A stretch of 36,142 nt of DNA from the NCBI GenBank assembly GCA_016293865.1, contig JAEDDG010000022.1, positions 1 through 36,142 of the forward strand, written 5' to 3'. The notes under the pieces were generated by a model. It searched no databases and was not told where the DNA came from. It saw only the letters and a list, made by a program, of their open reading frames with translations. Origin of the DNA: Oscillospiraceae bacterium. GTDB taxonomy: Bacteria > Bacillota > Clostridia > Oscillospirales > Oscillospiraceae. The position numbers and the translations under genes were made by a program. Shown here one piece after another: positions 29,708-34,872 of this stretch (positions within the stretch are counted from its first letter, which is position 1; every line of letters starts with the position of its first letter).

Positions 29708-30961
29708 ATGCAGCCCATTGAAATGATCCGGACAATCAACTATGTCCTGTCGCTGATTTTCGTGATCTGCTACGCATACCAGTTCGTGTATCTCGCCGTT
29801 CCCTATGCCGTACGGCTCAAGCCGCACGGCCCCGTGAAAATGCACCGGTATGCCGTGCTGATTTCCGCCCGCAACGAACAGGCGGTTCTGCCGCTGCTTC
29901 TGAAAACAATCGCCGGGCAGGATTATCCCGCCGAGCTGATCACCACCTTTGTGGTGGCCGACAACTGTACGGACGGCACAGCCGCTGCCGCCCGGGCGTC
30001 CGGCGCCGTTGTGTATGAACGCTTCAACAAAAACCAGGTGGGCAAGGGCTATGCGCTGAACTTCCTGCTCAACAGGATCCGGGCCGACTACGGGGACGAC
30101 GCTTTTGACGGCTATTTCGTCTTTGACGCGGACAATCTGCTGACCGAAAACTACATCACCGAGATGAACAAAACCTTCTCGGACGGATATCAGATCATCA
30201 CCAGCTACCGCAACAGCAAGAATTACGGCGACAACTGGATCAGCGCCGGCTATGCGCTGTGGTTCCTGCGGGAGGCCAAATATCTCAACCACGCCCGGAT
30301 GGCCCTGGGCACCAGCTGCGCCGTGTCCGGCACCGGCTTCATGTTTTCCGGTGACATTCTGCGCCAGTGCGGCGGCTGGAACTTCTTCCTGCTGACAGAG
30401 GACATCCAGTTCACCGTCCACAACATCGTGCACGGCAACACCGTCGGCTACTGTCCCGACGCCATGCTGTACGACGAGCAGCCGGTCACCTTCCGCCAGT
30501 CCTGGAACCAGCGGCTGCGCTGGGCCAAAGGATACCTGCAGGTGTTCCGCAGCTACGGCCGCAGCCTTCTGCGCGGCATTTTCTCCAAACGCGGCTTTGC
30601 CTGCTTTGACATGACCATGACCATCATGCCGGCCGTGATCGTCACGGCTCTCTGCCTGGTCTGCAACGTAACGCTGACTGTTTTCGGCATCATCACCGCC
30701 CAGAACATCGCCATCGCCCTGCAGTCCTTTGCCCAGCTGGCCTTCAACTGCTACTGGTTCATGTTTGCCGTGGGCGCGCTGACCACCATTTCCGAGTGGA
30801 AGAAGATTCACACCTCCACATTCAAAAAGATCTTCTTCGCCTTTACCTTCCCGCTGTTCATGTTTACATACATTCCCATTTCCGTTACGGCTCTGTTCAA
30901 AAGAGTTCACTGGACACCCATTGAGCACCGCGTGGCCATTGGTCTCGACCACGTGCGCTGA
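29708..30961 (+). CDS. Membrane-anchored GT2 glycosyltransferase, paralogue 2 (417 aa)
   Basis: Second member of the GT2 pair in this window. N-terminal TM helix (VLSLIFVICYAYQFVYLAV, about residues 13-31), cytosolic GT-A domain from RYAVLISARNEQAVLP, then VVADNCTDGT, VGKGYAL, FDADNLLTENYI (DxD), ISAGYALWFLREAKYL, TEDIQFTVHN and FRQSWNQRLRWAKGY (QxxRW), and a C-terminal group of three to four TM helices. All catalytic motifs are intact. The start ATG 29708 has AAGGAGAAG 4-8 nt upstream; the open frame begins at 29672. It has its own promoter with 11-bp direct repeats and its own terminator, as does the copy at 6323. The sugar product is unknown; hyaluronan-, cellulose- or lipid-glycan-type roles are all possible. 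Confidence 0.88.
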   Translation: MQPIEMIRTINYVLSLIFVICYAYQFVYLAVPYAVRLKPHGPVKMHRYAVLISARNEQAVLPLLLKTIAGQDYPAELITTFVVADNCTDGTAAAARASGAVVYERFNKNQVGKGYALNFLLNRIRADYGDDAFDGYFVFDADNLLTENYITEMNKTFSDGYQIITSYRNSKNYGDNWISAGYALWFLREAKYLNHARMALGTSCAVSGTGFMFSGDILRQCGGWNFFLLTEDIQFTVHNIVHGNTVGYCPDAMLYDEQPVTFRQSWNQRLRWAKGYLQVFRSYGRSLLRGIFSKRGFACFDMTMTIMPAVIVTALCLVCNVTLTVFGIITAQNIAIALQSFAQLAFNCYWFMFAVGALTTISEWKKIHTSTFKKIFFAFTFPLFMFTYIPISVTALFKRVHWTPIEHRVAIGLDHVR

Positions 30962-31020
30962 CCTGTTTCCTCCACTCCCTTTATTTATGCTTTTTTAAAT
31001 GTACAGCGGAATTTTGATTT

Positions 31021-31055
31021 GGAAGCCTGCGCATCCATGCGCAGGCTTCCGTTTT
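31021..31055 (+). terminator. Terminator after the second GT2 gene
   Basis: A perfect 13-bp stem (GGAAGCCTGCGCA at 31021-31033 and its complement at 31038-31050) with a 4-nt loop is followed by GTTTT. Confidence 0.88.
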
Positions 31056-31116
31056 ACTTCCGCCATCCGCTTTCCCGGCCGTCTGTTAAACTTTTGAAAA
31101 ATCTTTGCAAAGCCGA

Positions 31117-31145
31117 TTGTGCCGGGACACAAAATGCATTACAAT
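31117..31145 (+). promoter_or_regulatory. Promoter of the HAD-GNAT pair
   Basis: TTGTGC (31117-31122) and TACAAT (31140-31145) are 17 nt apart, 50 nt before the start codon at 31195. Confidence 0.65.
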
Positions 31146-31194
31146 AAATCCGGAAGACAAACAGAACAACTGACATCAATGGAGATTGAAAATT

Positions 31195-31980
31195 ATGGAG
31201 GCATTGCGAAGCAGAAGAGGCTTTATCTGTGACATGGACGGCGTCATCTATCACGGCAACCGCCTGCTGCCCGGCGTGCGGGAGTTTGTGGACTGGCTGT
31301 ACAGGGAGAACAAGCGGTTTTTGTTCCTGACCAACTCTTCCGAGCGCTCGCCCAAGGAACTGCAGCAGAAGCTGGCCCGCATGGGGCTGGACATTGACGA
31401 GAGTCACTTTTACACCAGCGCGCTGGCCACAGCCAAATTTATCAGCAGCCAGGCGCCCGGCAGCAGCGCCTATGTCATCGGCGGCGCCGGACTGATCACT
31501 GCGCTGTATGACGCGGGCATCACCATGAACGACGTGGACCCCGATTTTGTTATTGTCGGCGAGGGGAACAGCTACAATTACGAAAGCGTTCTGAAAGCAG
31601 TGCACTTCGTCCAGAAGGGCGCGCGCCTGATCGGCACGAACACCGACCTGACCGGCCCCTCTGAGGACGGAATCATCCCGGCCTGCCGGGCCATGATCTC
31701 GCCCATTGAGCTGACCACCGGCCAGTCCGCCTATTTCGTGGGCAAGCCGAACCCGCTGATGATGCGCACCGGTCTGCGCATTCTGGACGTCCATTCAGAG
31801 GAGGCCGTCATCGTGGGCGACCGGATGGACACAGACATTGTCGCCGGCATTGAGTCCGGTCTGGACACAGTCCTTGTGCTCTCCGGCGTCACCTCCCGCC
31901 AGGAAATCACGAAATTCCCCTACCGGCCGCGCCTTGTCCTGAACGGCGTGGGCGATATTCCGGACACGGTATCTGTCTGA
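31195..31980 (+). CDS. HAD-IIA phosphatase, NagD-like (261 aa)
   Basis: Haloacid dehalogenase-superfamily phosphatase with the C2A cap of the NagD/PhoE-like class. Motif I is FICDMDGVIYHGN (nucleophile Asp and general-acid Asp), motif II is LFLTNSSERSP, motif III with Lys is YFVGKPNPLMM, and motif IV is IVGDRMDTDIVAG with the Mg-binding Asp residues. Such enzymes remove phosphate from nucleotides or sugar phosphates, some serving as house-cleaning enzymes. The start is ATG 31195 with TGGAGA about 10 nt upstream; an in-frame TTG at 31186 is too close to the site. Its stop overlaps the GNAT start (TGATG), so the pair is coupled. Confidence 0.92.
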   Translation: MEALRSRRGFICDMDGVIYHGNRLLPGVREFVDWLYRENKRFLFLTNSSERSPKELQQKLARMGLDIDESHFYTSALATAKFISSQAPGSSAYVIGGAGLITALYDAGITMNDVDPDFVIVGEGNSYNYESVLKAVHFVQKGARLIGTNTDLTGPSEDGIIPACRAMISPIELTTGQSAYFVGKPNPLMMRTGLRILDVHSEEAVIVGDRMDTDIVAGIESGLDTVLVLSGVTSRQEITKFPYRPRLVLNGVGDIPDTVSV

Positions 31981-32489
31981 TGTGCAGCCCTGATCCGGCG
32001 GTGAAGGAAATCGCCGTGGAATTCGGCCGTGAATGCGACCTTGACCAGTGGATGGATCTTGTCGCCGCGGTCAGCCGGGATTTTCCCGGCCTTGAAACCG
32101 GCGCTGCTCTGGAAGAACACCGGCATACTGTTCTGGATTTTATGCGTGCGCAGTCTGCAATCTGCGCCAAAAGCGGCAGTCTGATTGTCGGAACGCTCCT
32201 GTTTTCAAAAGAGACGAGCACGCTGTGCTTTCTGGCCGTCGCGCCCCTGTACCGCAGGCAGCACATCGCGGAGAAAATGGTCTCCCTGATGCTGCAGTTC
32301 ATGGACCCCGGAAAGGATGTCACCGTTTCCACCTACCGCGCGGGCGTTCCCGAAGGGCGCGCAGCGCGGGCGTTTTACAAGCGTCTCGGTTTTGCCGAGG
32401 GCCGGCTGACGAAGGAGTTCGGAAGTCCCGTCCAGGAGTTTATTCTCCGGCGGCAGCGGTCGTCAGCAAATCCTTCCGCAAAAAATTGA
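31980..32489 (+). CDS. GNAT-family N-acetyltransferase (169 aa)
   Basis: Acetyl-CoA-dependent transferase of the GNAT fold. The conserved core is SLIVGTLLFSKETSTLCFLAVAPLYRRQHIAEKMVSLMLQFM, where LAVAPLYRRQHIAEKMV contains the acetyl-CoA-binding V-x-P-x-Y-R-x-x-x-I-x-x-x-(L/M) motif, followed by ARAFYKRLGFAEGR, the C-terminal GNAT motif (A-x-x-F-Y-x-x-x-G-F). The start ATG 31980 overlaps the HAD stop; no clear ribosome site is present, as expected for coupled reinitiation, and a GTG at about 32001 is an alternative. Acceptor unknown. Its 3' end lies at the border of the accessory region; a minus-strand Cys-rich ORF reads into it in antisense. Confidence 0.9.
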   Translation: MCSPDPAVKEIAVEFGRECDLDQWMDLVAAVSRDFPGLETGAALEEHRHTVLDFMRAQSAICAKSGSLIVGTLLFSKETSTLCFLAVAPLYRRQHIAEKMVSLMLQFMDPGKDVTVSTYRAGVPEGRAARAFYKRLGFAEGRLTKEFGSPVQEFILRRQRSSANPSAKN

Positions 32490-32501
32490 TTCTGAGTGCA
32501 G

Positions 32502-32540
32502 AAATGCCCGGGCAGGCGCAGGCCTGTCCCGGGCATTTTC
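32502..32540 (+). terminator. Terminator after the HAD-GNAT pair
   Basis: Stem AAATGCCCGGGCAGG (32502-32516) pairs with the complement at 32523-32538 with one bulged base, followed by a short T tract. It appears to be the last element of the ordinary chromosome before the accessory region. Confidence 0.8.
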
Positions 32541-32589
32541 CATTTTTCAAAGCGCGGCCCCGCAGTCACGCACCGGTTAAGCGGCAGAA

Positions 32590-32622
32590 ATTTTGATTCA
32601 TCCACCCCGTGCGGGGGGAAAA
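32590..32622 (-). repeat. Solitary degenerate CRISPR repeat
   Basis: Aligned without gaps to the 33-nt repeat of the array at 34704, 25 of 33 positions agree, including 15 consecutive bases CCACCCCGTGCGGGG (32602-32616) and the ATTT end. It stands alone, 2.08 kb left of the array, with no second repeat at a spacer's distance. It lies in the truncated Cys-rich ORF. Confidence 0.65.
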
Positions 32623-32887
32623 CGCAATATACACCTTCGTTTGCACATTCCGTCAAAGAAATCCACTGTCCATGCCATACCGGCGCATACTCAATATCTT
32701 GTTCCAGCGTGCACGGCGCAGAGCAGCACCAATCATCGGATATTTTGCAATGCCCCATACTGCCACTATGCTTGCAGATATGCAACGTTTCAGCCATTGT
32801 CATCCCCGCCTCCCACATTCCCGGCTTCCACCCTCTTTGTGTTTTCATTTTTACCCGCCTTTTTCCAAAATAATTTGGATTCTCCTC

Positions 32888-32944
32888 TTGGCATATACGT
32901 TATTCGGCTTATAATGTGAGCATCGCTGATACAAAACAACGTAT
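32888..32944 (+). promoter_or_regulatory. Promoter and inverted-repeat operator of hicB
   Basis: TTGGCA (32888-32893) and a perfect TATAAT (32910-32915) are 16 nt apart. The inverted repeat ATACGTT (32895-32901) and AACGTAT (32938-32944) brackets the -10 box and the likely start site, as expected for autoregulation by an RHH-type antitoxin. Confidence 0.55.
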
Positions 32945-33007
32945 TATGGGGGGGCCGGTATGACCCGGACTCCCTCCCGCAGAATGTTCAGAAAGGAGCC
33001 CGCTGTC

Positions 33008-33406
33008 ATGAAAAAGGTTGAGCGTTATATTTACCCCGCAGTGTTTTCTTATGATCCGGATCAGGAGATTTCCGTTGTGTTCCCTGATCTGGATGTTGCC
33101 ACCAGCGGAGAAACAGATGAAGACGCCCTGCTCTCGGCCCGGGAGCTGCTCGGCTGTGTTCTGTTCGGCTTGGAGGAGGACGGTGAAAACATCCCCGCTC
33201 CAACTCCATTGTCCCAGGTCAAAACGGAGGAAAATGAGAAGGCGGTGTTGGTTGATGTCTATATGCCCTCGATCCGCATGGCCCAGGTCAACAAATCCGT
33301 AAACCGTACGGTCACACTCCCCGCATGGCTGAACGCCGCCGCGCTGGAACGAAACATCAACTTCTCTCAGGTGCTCCAGGATGCCTTAAAGCAGCAAATT
33401 CAATAA
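33008..33406 (+). CDS. HicB-family antitoxin, without a partner HicA toxin (132 aa)
   Basis: HicB antitoxins inhibit the mRNA-cleaving HicA toxin and repress their own operon. The N-terminal HicB fold is seen in YIYPAVFSYDPDQEISVVFPDLDVATSGETDEDALLSARELLGCVLFGLEEDGENIPAPTP; the C-terminal ribbon-helix-helix part is RTVTLPAWLNAAALERNINFSQVLQDALKQQIQ, which binds DNA. The start ATG 33008 has AAGGAG 9 nt upstream; the open frame reaches 32960. A typical small hicA (about 60 codons) is absent on either side: upstream is the promoter, downstream a terminator at 33421. It may be a remnant of a toxin-antitoxin pair or a stand-alone regulator in a mobile element. Confidence 0.9.
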   Translation: MKKVERYIYPAVFSYDPDQEISVVFPDLDVATSGETDEDALLSARELLGCVLFGLEEDGENIPAPTPLSQVKTEENEKAVLVDVYMPSIRMAQVNKSVNRTVTLPAWLNAAALERNINFSQVLQDALKQQIQ

Positions 33407-33420
33407 TGACCCGACCACAT

Positions 33421-33453
33421 GGCGGCTCTCCTGGCAGAGCCGCCTTGTTATTT
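33421..33453 (+). terminator. Terminator after hicB
   Basis: 9-bp stem GGCGGCTCT with AGAGCCGCC, 6-nt loop, then TTGTTATTT; 15 nt after the hicB stop. Confidence 0.8.
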
Positions 33454-33616
33454 CCTCTCACCCTTCCAGCTCTCCGCCGCATACTGTCTCCTTTTTATTC
33501 CCGCGCCCCACCCCTGCGCTCCCGGAATATTCAACCCTTCGGCGTCCTTCCGCCTCTCACAAATCAATCGTATCTAAAAAGCAACGACGGGAAGTCTCAA
33601 CTTTTCAAAGCAATCA

Positions 33617-33648
33617 AAAGAGCCGAGGAATAATTTCCTCGGCTCTTT
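33617..33648. terminator. Bidirectional terminator, no adjacent gene on the left
   Basis: Perfect 14-bp stem AAAGAGCCGAGGAA (33617-33630) with its complement (33635-33648), TAAT loop, and A/T ends in both directions. Confidence 0.85.
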
Positions 33649-33693
33649 GTGCAAACTGACGCCCTTCCTGCAGTTGTTTATACGGTGAATAAA

Positions 33694-33719
33694 AGCCGCC
33701 AAATACGGCGGCTCTTTTT
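33694..33719 (+). terminator. Terminator hairpin facing the xre gene
   Basis: 7-bp stem AGCCGCC with GGCGGCT, 6-nt loop, followed by CTTTTT. It would stop rightward transcription before the convergent xre gene. Confidence 0.75.
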
Positions 33720-33765
33720 GACCCATTATAAACCATTTGCGTATTGGTATTGTGGACGAAGAATT

Positions 33766-33975
33766 TTATTCATTTTCTTCCTCTGCATATTCCATAATGT
33801 CTCCGGGCTGGCAGTCCAGCAGGCGGCACAGCTCGTTTATCGTGTCCGTGTTTACCCGTCCGTCTTTCCGGAGTTTGTTTACCACGGATGGGTGCATTCC
33901 GTTTTGACGGAGCCAGTGTGTTGCACTTTTGCCTTGTGCGTCAAGCAGCGAAAACAGCTTATTGAATTTAATCAT
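33766..33975 (-). CDS. XRE-family repressor, Cro/C1-type HTH only (69 aa)
   Basis: A minimal DNA-binding protein: MIKFNKLFSLLDAQGKSATHWLRQNGMHPSVVNKLRKDGRVNTDTINELCRLLDCQPGDIMEYAEEENE, here described by parts: helices 1-5 of the Cro/C1 fold with HTH across about residues 17-42, and the LLDCQPGDI segment that closes this subfamily. The acidic EEENE tail is common to such small regulators. The start ATG 33975 has AAGGAGG 7 nt upstream. Upstream lie a divergent promoter pair and three palindromic sites TTGTAC-N8-GTACAA spaced 34 nt apart, indicating that this protein is the local phage-type repressor controlling itself and the genes to its right. Confidence 0.9.
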   Translation of the reverse strand: MIKFNKLFSLLDAQGKSATHWLRQNGMHPSVVNKLRKDGRVNTDTINELCRLLDCQPGDIMEYAEEENE

Positions 33976-33998
33976 ATTGCAGCCTCCTTCCTGCGATA

Positions 33999-34027
33999 AT
34001 TATAGCAGACGCCATTGTACACGACAA
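33999..34027 (-). promoter_or_regulatory. Leftward promoter of the XRE repressor
   Basis: On the minus strand TTGTCG (34027-34022) and a perfect TATAAT (34004-33999) are 17 nt apart. The -35 lies inside operator O1. Confidence 0.7.
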
Positions 34028-34034
34028 TGTACAA
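34015..34034. promoter_or_regulatory. Operator O1
   Basis: Palindrome TTGTAC-N8-GTACAA, perfect in both half-sites. Overlaps the -35 region of the repressor promoter. Confidence 0.7.
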
Positions 34035-34048
34035 AATGGGCAAAATAT

Positions 34049-34068
34049 CTGTACATTTTCGTGAACAA
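34049..34068. promoter_or_regulatory. Operator O2 (degenerate)
   Basis: CTGTAC-N8-GAACAA, one change in each half-site from O1 and O3. Its centre is exactly 34 nt from the centres of both O1 and O3. Confidence 0.6.
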
Positions 34069-34074
34069 TTCCTA

Positions 34075-34103
34075 TTGTATTATTGTACACGATGATGTAC
34101 AAT
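34075..34103 (+). promoter_or_regulatory. Rightward promoter of the element genes
   Basis: TTGTAT (34075-34080) and TACAAT (34098-34103) are 17 nt apart. The spacer and -10 are covered by operator O3. Confidence 0.7.
34083..34102. promoter_or_regulatory. Operator O3
   Basis: Palindrome TTGTAC-N8-GTACAA, extended by A/T on each side, covering the -10 region of the rightward promoter. Confidence 0.7.
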
Positions 34104-34123
34104 AAATAATGTCAGGAGGGGAC

Positions 34124-34261
34124 ATGAGCCCCACCGGAAAGGAGGAAAAGCAATGGCAAGGCAAAAAGAAAAACCCCAGTAAACCTACGACAGTAAACTG
34201 GGGGCCGGGAGGGAAACACCGCCCCCTCCCGAGCACCCCCATTATAAGGCACGGCGGTTAA
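34124..34261 (+). CDS. Possible 45-codon leader ORF
   Basis: Frame starting ATG 34124 with AGGAGGG 3 nt upstream (short spacing), product MSPTGKEEKQWQGKKKN then PSKPTTVNWGPGG, very basic. A competing nine-codon frame (34153-34182) inside it has a better ribosome site. Not recognised; may be only a leader RNA. Confidence 0.3.
   Translation: MSPTGKEEKQWQGKKKNPSKPTTVNWGPGGKHRPLPSTPIIRHGG
34153..34182 (+). CDS. Nine-codon mini-ORF (leader peptide candidate)
   Basis: ATG 34153 has a perfect GGAGG (34141-34145) with 7-nt spacing and encodes MARQKEKPQ before TAA. Its last codons lie in the left arm of the hairpin CCCCAGT (34174-34180) / ACTGGGG (34197-34203), and a second hairpin (CGGGAGGG at 34206-34213 with 34224-34231) follows, so translation could affect RNA folding. 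Confidence 0.4.
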   Translation: MARQKEKPQ

Positions 34262-34301
34262 AAAATCAAGGATGAAACAAGTCCAAATCGGAGGAAATGA
34301 C

Positions 34302-34481
34302 ATGAAGACAAAAACCTATGAAGTGACCGTGCGAGACAGCTTTTTGAAGAAAGATCTGACTGGAACGTTTGAAGCCGAAACCGCAGCAGATGCCGAAGAA
34401 ATGGCTCGAGAGGACTTCGCAATCGATCTGGACACATTCCCGGAGGACATCGAGATCGTAAGCATCAAGGAAGTTAAATAA
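34302..34481 (+). CDS. Small hypothetical mobile-element protein (59 aa)
   Basis: MKTKTYEVTVRDSFLKKDL then TGTFEAETAADAEEMAREDFAIDLD and ending EDIEIVSIKEVK. It is small, acidic, and looks like the beta-alpha-beta small proteins of conjugative elements and phages with a repeated A-E-x-x-x-E-A segment (from memory). The start ATG 34302 has GGAGG 7 nt upstream; the open frame from 34272 lacks a site. It follows the leader region and lies under the rightward promoter at 34075, hence probably under XRE control. No function can be assigned. Confidence 0.65.
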   Translation: MKTKTYEVTVRDSFLKKDLTGTFEAETAADAEEMAREDFAIDLDTFPEDIEIVSIKEVK

Positions 34482-34527
34482 TAAAACATGCCGAGCCGGT
34501 GCGGTAAGCCACCGGCACACAGGCCAA

Positions 34528-34872
34528 ATGCCGGAAAGGGAAAAAATTAAGAAACTCGAAAAACATGGTCTCAATATCAATGGTCTTAAAAAGGCAAGCG
34601 GCTCCACTCGGGACTACGGCTATTACTCCGGCCACTATGACGAGGTATTTTACGATCGCGCGACCGGCGAGGTATGGACGGTCCACCAGTACAGTCTCGG
34701 CCAATTTCAATCCACCCACCCCGTGCAGGGTGGGACTTCACTTTACCGTGGATGTCTGCGCTTTACCGGAATTTCAATCCACCCACCCCGTGCGGGGTGG
34801 GACGTGGAGTACGACATCATCAGCGGACGGACGGTGATTTCAATCCACCCACCCCGTGCGGGGTGGGACTGA
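34528..34872 (+). pseudogene. Mobile-element ORF cut off by the CRISPR array
   Basis: The first 58 residues (34528-34701) read like an intact small-protein N-terminus: MPEREKIKKLEKHGLNIN, GLKKASGSTRDYGYYSGHYDEV, FYDRATGEVWTVHQYSLG. At base 34704 the first CRISPR repeat begins, and the frame runs on through two repeats and spacers (translating to STHPVQGG-type repeats) to a stop at 34872. The original C-terminus is therefore missing, replaced by the array. From memory similar short proteins in Clostridia elements continue for a further 30-40 residues after GEVWTV. The ribosome site is weak (AGG at 8 nt). It probably belongs with the gene at 34302. Confidence 0.6.

Larger units (their letters stand above)
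32375..32803 (-). pseudogene. Truncated Cys-rich (zinc-ribbon-like) mobile-element ORF
   Basis: A minus-strand frame starting at ATG 32803 with GGGAGG 5 nt upstream. The first 60 or so residues look real: AETLHICKHSGSMGHCKISDDWCC, SAPCTLEQDIEYAPVWHGQWISL, rich in Cys and His like small zinc-binding proteins of phages and conjugative elements (from memory, low certainty). From about residue 62 on (base 32620 downwards) it runs into the CRISPR-repeat-like sequence at 32590-32622, and then reads through a terminator and antisense to the GNAT gene. It therefore appears to have lost its natural 3' end at the repeat. Only the part 32620-32803 should be treated as authentic; the translated tail is not a protein domain. 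Confidence 0.45.
33407..33765. other. Gene-free stretch with three stacked terminators (359 nt)
   Basis: Between hicB and xre there are three terminator-like hairpins (33421, 33617 and 33694) but no credible gene. An open plus-strand frame at 33325-33633 has no ribosome site and low-complexity content. The order suggests genes deleted between terminators. Confidence 0.6.

Noticed and set aside
29585..30952. A 455-codon minus-strand open frame (also similar ones at 1401-2906 and 13510-14838).
   Set aside because: Each is the antisense shadow of a well-supported gene (GT2, amidohydrolase, sulfatase). The similarity of this one to the antisense of the other GT2 gene only reflects the paralogy of the sense genes.
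32541..32560. A possible second degenerate CRISPR repeat left of 32590 (TTTTTCAAAGCG...CCCCG).
   Set aside because: Only a few bases agree and the palindrome core is absent. Indistinguishable from chance.
32593..32919. Plus-strand frames of about 100 codons opposite the Cys-rich ORF.
   Set aside because: No ribosome site; the plus-strand products start in the repeat-like sequence and have no recognisable features.
33325..33633. Plus-strand frame after hicB.
   Set aside because: Starts inside hicB, no ribosome site, crosses a terminator.
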